Assembly: GCA_020722365.1 (NCBI GenBank)
Contig: DYKY01000009.1
Span: 1 to 39,605 of the forward strand
Source: Thermoflexus sp.
GTDB taxonomy: Bacteria; Chloroflexota; Anaerolineae; B4-G1; SLSP01
DNA length: 39,605 bases
Reading direction: 5' to 3'
In this document: piece after piece, positions 36,898-39,605 of the stretch
Layout of the letters: each line of letters opens with the position of its first letter
How positions within the stretch are numbered: the first letter of the stretch is position 1
The notes under the pieces: model-generated
Seen by the model: only the letters and a program-made list of their open reading frames with translations
Databases searched by the model: none
Told to the model about the DNA's origin: nothing
Made by a program: the position numbers and the translations under genes

Positions 36898-37776
36898 ATG
36901 CGCATACCTATTTTACAACTTGGCCTGGGTTTTATCATCAGCGCCGCTATCGGCTGGGCAGCCTACAACCGGAAGGCGCTCTCCATCAGCGGTGTCGCCG
37001 GCGCGATCCTCACGGGCACGGCGATCTTCGGCTTAGGCGGATGGCCGTGGGGACTGCTACTCATCACGTTTTTCGTCTTATCCAGCCTGCTCTCGAAGTA
37101 CAAAGAGGCAACGAAAGAAAGGTTGGCTGAAAAGTTTGCCAAAGGCTCGCGGCGCGACCTGGCGCAGGCGCTGGCAAACGGCGGCGCGGGCGCGTTGATC
37201 GCCATCGCTTACTGGCTCACGGGGCAGCCGCTCCTGTGGTTCGCTTTCGTCGGTGCGCTGGCAACCGTCAACGCGGACACCTGGGCCACCGAACTAGGCG
37301 TGCTCAGCAAGCGCCCACCGCGCCTCATCACCACCGGCAAGCCTGTGGAGGCGGGAACGTCCGGCGGCGTCTCGCTGCAAGGGACGCTGGCGACGCTGGC
37401 CGGTGGGGCTGTTATCGGGCTGGCAGGCGCGCTCTTCCTCTACGCGGAAAGTTTGATCCGCCACACGCCGCACGTGCTTTTACACCCGCTATCATGCCTC
37501 GTCTATCCGGGAAACTGCACCCTATTGCCCCTCATCGCCGCGCTCGCCGGATTGGCCGGTTCGCTATGCGACAGCCTGCTCGGCGCGACGGTGCAAGCCA
37601 TTTACTACTCAACGAAACGCGAGAAGGAAACGGAGAAAGTGATCGATCCAGACGGCACACCCAACACGCTGCTGCGCGGATGGCGCTGGCTCAACAACGA
37701 TTGGGTCAACTTCATCAGCTCCGTCGTCGGCGCAGCCCTCGCCGCCGCGCTCGTCCGCTTCACGACCGTCTTCTGA
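36898..37776 (+). CDS. DUF92 / VTE6-like membrane protein (phytyl-phosphate kinase family)
   Basis: VNADTWATELGVLSKRPPRLITTGKPVEAGTSGGVSLQGTLA typical of DUF92. Confidence 0.9.
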   Translation: MRIPILQLGLGFIISAAIGWAAYNRKALSISGVAGAILTGTAIFGLGGWPWGLLLITFFVLSSLLSKYKEATKERLAEKFAKGSRRDLAQALANGGAGALIAIAYWLTGQPLLWFAFVGALATVNADTWATELGVLSKRPPRLITTGKPVEAGTSGGVSLQGTLATLAGGAVIGLAGALFLYAESLIRHTPHVLLHPLSCLVYPGNCTLLPLIAALAGLAGSLCDSLLGATVQAIYYSTKREKETEKVIDPDGTPNTLLRGWRWLNNDWVNFISSVVGAALAAALVRFTTVF

Positions 37777-37812
37777 TCACGCATTTCGCATTACTGATTT
37801 CTCGTTACTGAT
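37777..37812. repeat. heptamer-like repeat
   Basis: atcacgc atttcgc attactg atttctc gttactg atc. Confidence 0.6.
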
Positions 37813-37816
37813 CCCT

Positions 37817-38623
37817 ATGCTTTTTTACCTGTCGAAACTCCTACCCCTGTTCGTTTACCCGCTCGGGATGGCGTGTGTGCTGTTGGCCGTGACGCTTGTC
37901 ATACGGCGACACCCGCAATGGCAGACGCGCCTGATCGCGGTCACGCTGGCGCTGCTGTGGTTGGGCGGCAATCGCATCGTGGCGATGACGCTGGCACGCT
38001 CGCTGGAATGGCGTTACGCCCCGTCGCCGGGCACGGCATCCACTATCCCGCGCGCAGACGCCATCGTCGTCTTGGGCGGGGCCACGCGCACGCCGGGCTA
38101 CCCGCGCCCCACCGCCGAGGTCAACGAGGCTGGCGACCGACTGCTGTACGCCGCGTGGCTGTACAATCAGGGCGCAGCGCCCATCATCGTACTCAGCGGC
38201 GGCGCAGCGCCGTGGATCGGGCCAGCCGGCCCCCCCGAAGCCGAGGTGATGGCCGGTTTGCTTCAGCGGATGGGCGTCCCCGAGACCGCGTTATTGCTCG
38301 AACCCGGCTCGTGGAACACCTACGAGAACGCCGAGGCAAGCCTGGACATCTTGAAAGCTCACGACATCAAATCGATTATCCTGGTGACGTCGGCCATTCA
38401 TATGCCGCGCGCCCATGCCACGTTCGCCTACCCGGAGATCGACGTCACGCCTGCCCCCACCGACTTCTGGGTGTCGCAGGCCGAATGGGATTACTACACA
38501 CAGCCCAAGCTGAGCATCCAACTGATGAATTTGCTGCCGAGCAGTCAGGACCTCACCTTGACAACCCAGGCGATTAAGGAATACATCGGCATGGTCGTCT
38601 ACGCCGCGCGCGGGTGGTTATAA
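37817..38623 (+). CDS. YdcF/SanA-like (DUF218) membrane protein
   Basis: ADAIVVLGGATRTPGYPRPTAEVNEAGDRLLYAAWLYNQGAAPIIVLSGG; LLEPGSWNTYENA. Confidence 0.92.
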   Translation: MLFYLSKLLPLFVYPLGMACVLLAVTLVIRRHPQWQTRLIAVTLALLWLGGNRIVAMTLARSLEWRYAPSPGTASTIPRADAIVVLGGATRTPGYPRPTAEVNEAGDRLLYAAWLYNQGAAPIIVLSGGAAPWIGPAGPPEAEVMAGLLQRMGVPETALLLEPGSWNTYENAEASLDILKAHDIKSIILVTSAIHMPRAHATFAYPEIDVTPAPTDFWVSQAEWDYYTQPKLSIQLMNLLPSSQDLTLTTQAIKEYIGMVVYAARGWL

Positions 38624-38625
38624 AA

Positions 38626-38717
38626 CAGCTATCAGCCATCAGCTTTCAGCGATCAGCCAGAAGACCAAATAAGGCTGAAAGCTGATCGCTGAATGCTGAA
38701 TGCTGAATGCTGACCGC
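38626..38717. repeat. two complementary heptamer arrays (WTCAGCN ... GCTGAAT) able to fold into an imperfect hairpin upstream of proS
   Basis: atcagcc atcagct ttcagcg atcagcc ... ggctgaa agctgat cgctgaa tgctgaa tgctgaa tgctgac. Confidence 0.85.
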
Positions 38718-38735
38718 TTATCGTGGAGGTTTCGT

Positions 38736-39605
38736 ATGCGAATGACACAACTTTTTGGACAGACCTTGCGCGACGCACCGTCGGAGGCGCAAGTTGCCAG
38801 CCACCAGCTATTGCTACGCGCGGGTTTTATCCGCCAACTGGCAGCGGGCATCTTCACGTATCTGCCACTGGCACGACGGTCAATGACGAAGATCGAGAAC
38901 ATCATCCGCGAGGAAATGAACGCCATCGGCGGGCAGGAGATCACGATGCCGGTGGTGAACCCGGCGGACATCTGGAAGGAAACCGGGCGCTGGTACCAGA
39001 TCGGCGCGGAAATGGGACGTTTCAAGGACAAGTCGGACCGCGACATGGTGCTGGCGATGACGCACGAAGAGGTCGTCGCCGACCTGGTGCGCCAGGAAAT
39101 CCGCGCCTACAGCCAACTGCCGCGCCTCATCTATCACATCCAGACCAAGTGGCGCGACGATCCCCGCCCGCGCGCCGGACTGATCCGCGTGCGCGAATTC
39201 ACGATGAAAGACAGCTACAGTCTCGACGTTGACGCTGCCGGGCTAGACAAGCAGTATCGCGCGCACTACCAGGCGTATTTCAACATCTACCACCGCTGTG
39301 GACTGGACGCCATCGCCGTAGGAGCGGACACAGGGATGATGGGCGGCACGCTGGCGCACGAGTATATGGTGCTCACGCCCATCGGCGAGGATACGCTGAT
39401 GCTGTGCGACAGCGCCGCGACACGCGGATGTGGCTACGCCGCCAACCGCCAGGTCGCGCGCTTCCAAAAACCGCCCGCCGCGGAGGAGGCCCCCTGCCCC
39501 ATCGAGAAGATCGCCACGCCCAATGTGACCACCATCGCCGACCTCACCGCCTTCCTGGACATCCCCGCCGCCAAAACGGCCAAAGCTGTCTTTCTGATGG
39601 CGGAG
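38736..39605 (+). CDS. proS: proline--tRNA ligase, truncated by the window end
   Basis: MRMTQLFGQTLRDAPSEAQVASHQLLLRAGFIRQLAAGIFTYLPLARR...VLAMTHEEVVADLVRQEIRAYSQLPRLIYHIQTKWRDDPRPRAGLIRVREFTMKDSYSLD; SD GGAGGT; no stop before 39605. Confidence 0.95.
   Translation, partial: MRMTQLFGQTLRDAPSEAQVASHQLLLRAGFIRQLAAGIFTYLPLARRSMTKIENIIREEMNAIGGQEITMPVVNPADIWKETGRWYQIGAEMGRFKDKSDRDMVLAMTHEEVVADLVRQEIRAYSQLPRLIYHIQTKWRDDPRPRAGLIRVREFTMKDSYSLDVDAAGLDKQYRAHYQAYFNIYHRCGLDAIAVGADTGMMGGTLAHEYMVLTPIGEDTLMLCDSAATRGCGYAANRQVARFQKPPAAEEAPCPIEKIATPNVTTIADLTAFLDIPAAKTAKAVFLMAE

Overview
The window is a GC-rich bacterial chromosome segment. It is probably Chloroflexota-like, judging from a YYY/DUF2298-GT39 fusion, a bacterial Elp3 and the overall gene mix; this assignment is inference. 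I support about 31 protein-coding genes: a cold-shock protein plus RRM protein pair, Elp3, a methyltransferase, a 1671-aa YYY/GT39 membrane glycosyltransferase-like protein, GH57, GlgA, ornithine aminotransferase, a MoaD-like protein, a CPBP protease, an ABC-2 transporter, a 1239-aa LTD/DUF11/PLD secreted protein, two radical SAM proteins, an MBL hydrolase, a YigZ-like protein, a lone MNT nucleotidyltransferase, an ABC-F ATPase, a two-RCK channel-like protein, a PLP trans-sulfuration enzyme, a phytol-kinase-like and DUF92/VTE6-like pair, a YdcF-like protein, and proS cut by the window end. No rRNA, tRNA, CRISPR array, prophage or IS element was recognised. The two strongest unusual signals are these. 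(1) A complete trp-style attenuator precedes the ABC-F gene: promoter, SD, 25-codon leader ORF, a 1:2 hairpin overlapping the leader stop codon, an alternative 11-bp 2:3 pairing, and a 12-bp 3:4 terminator with a T tract. (2) At least 15 separate short tandem-repeat arrays with 7-, 8- or 9-nt periods and different unit sequences occupy intergenic gaps, resembling the heptameric STRRs of cyanobacteria. Some run into or through coding sequences while keeping the frame open.
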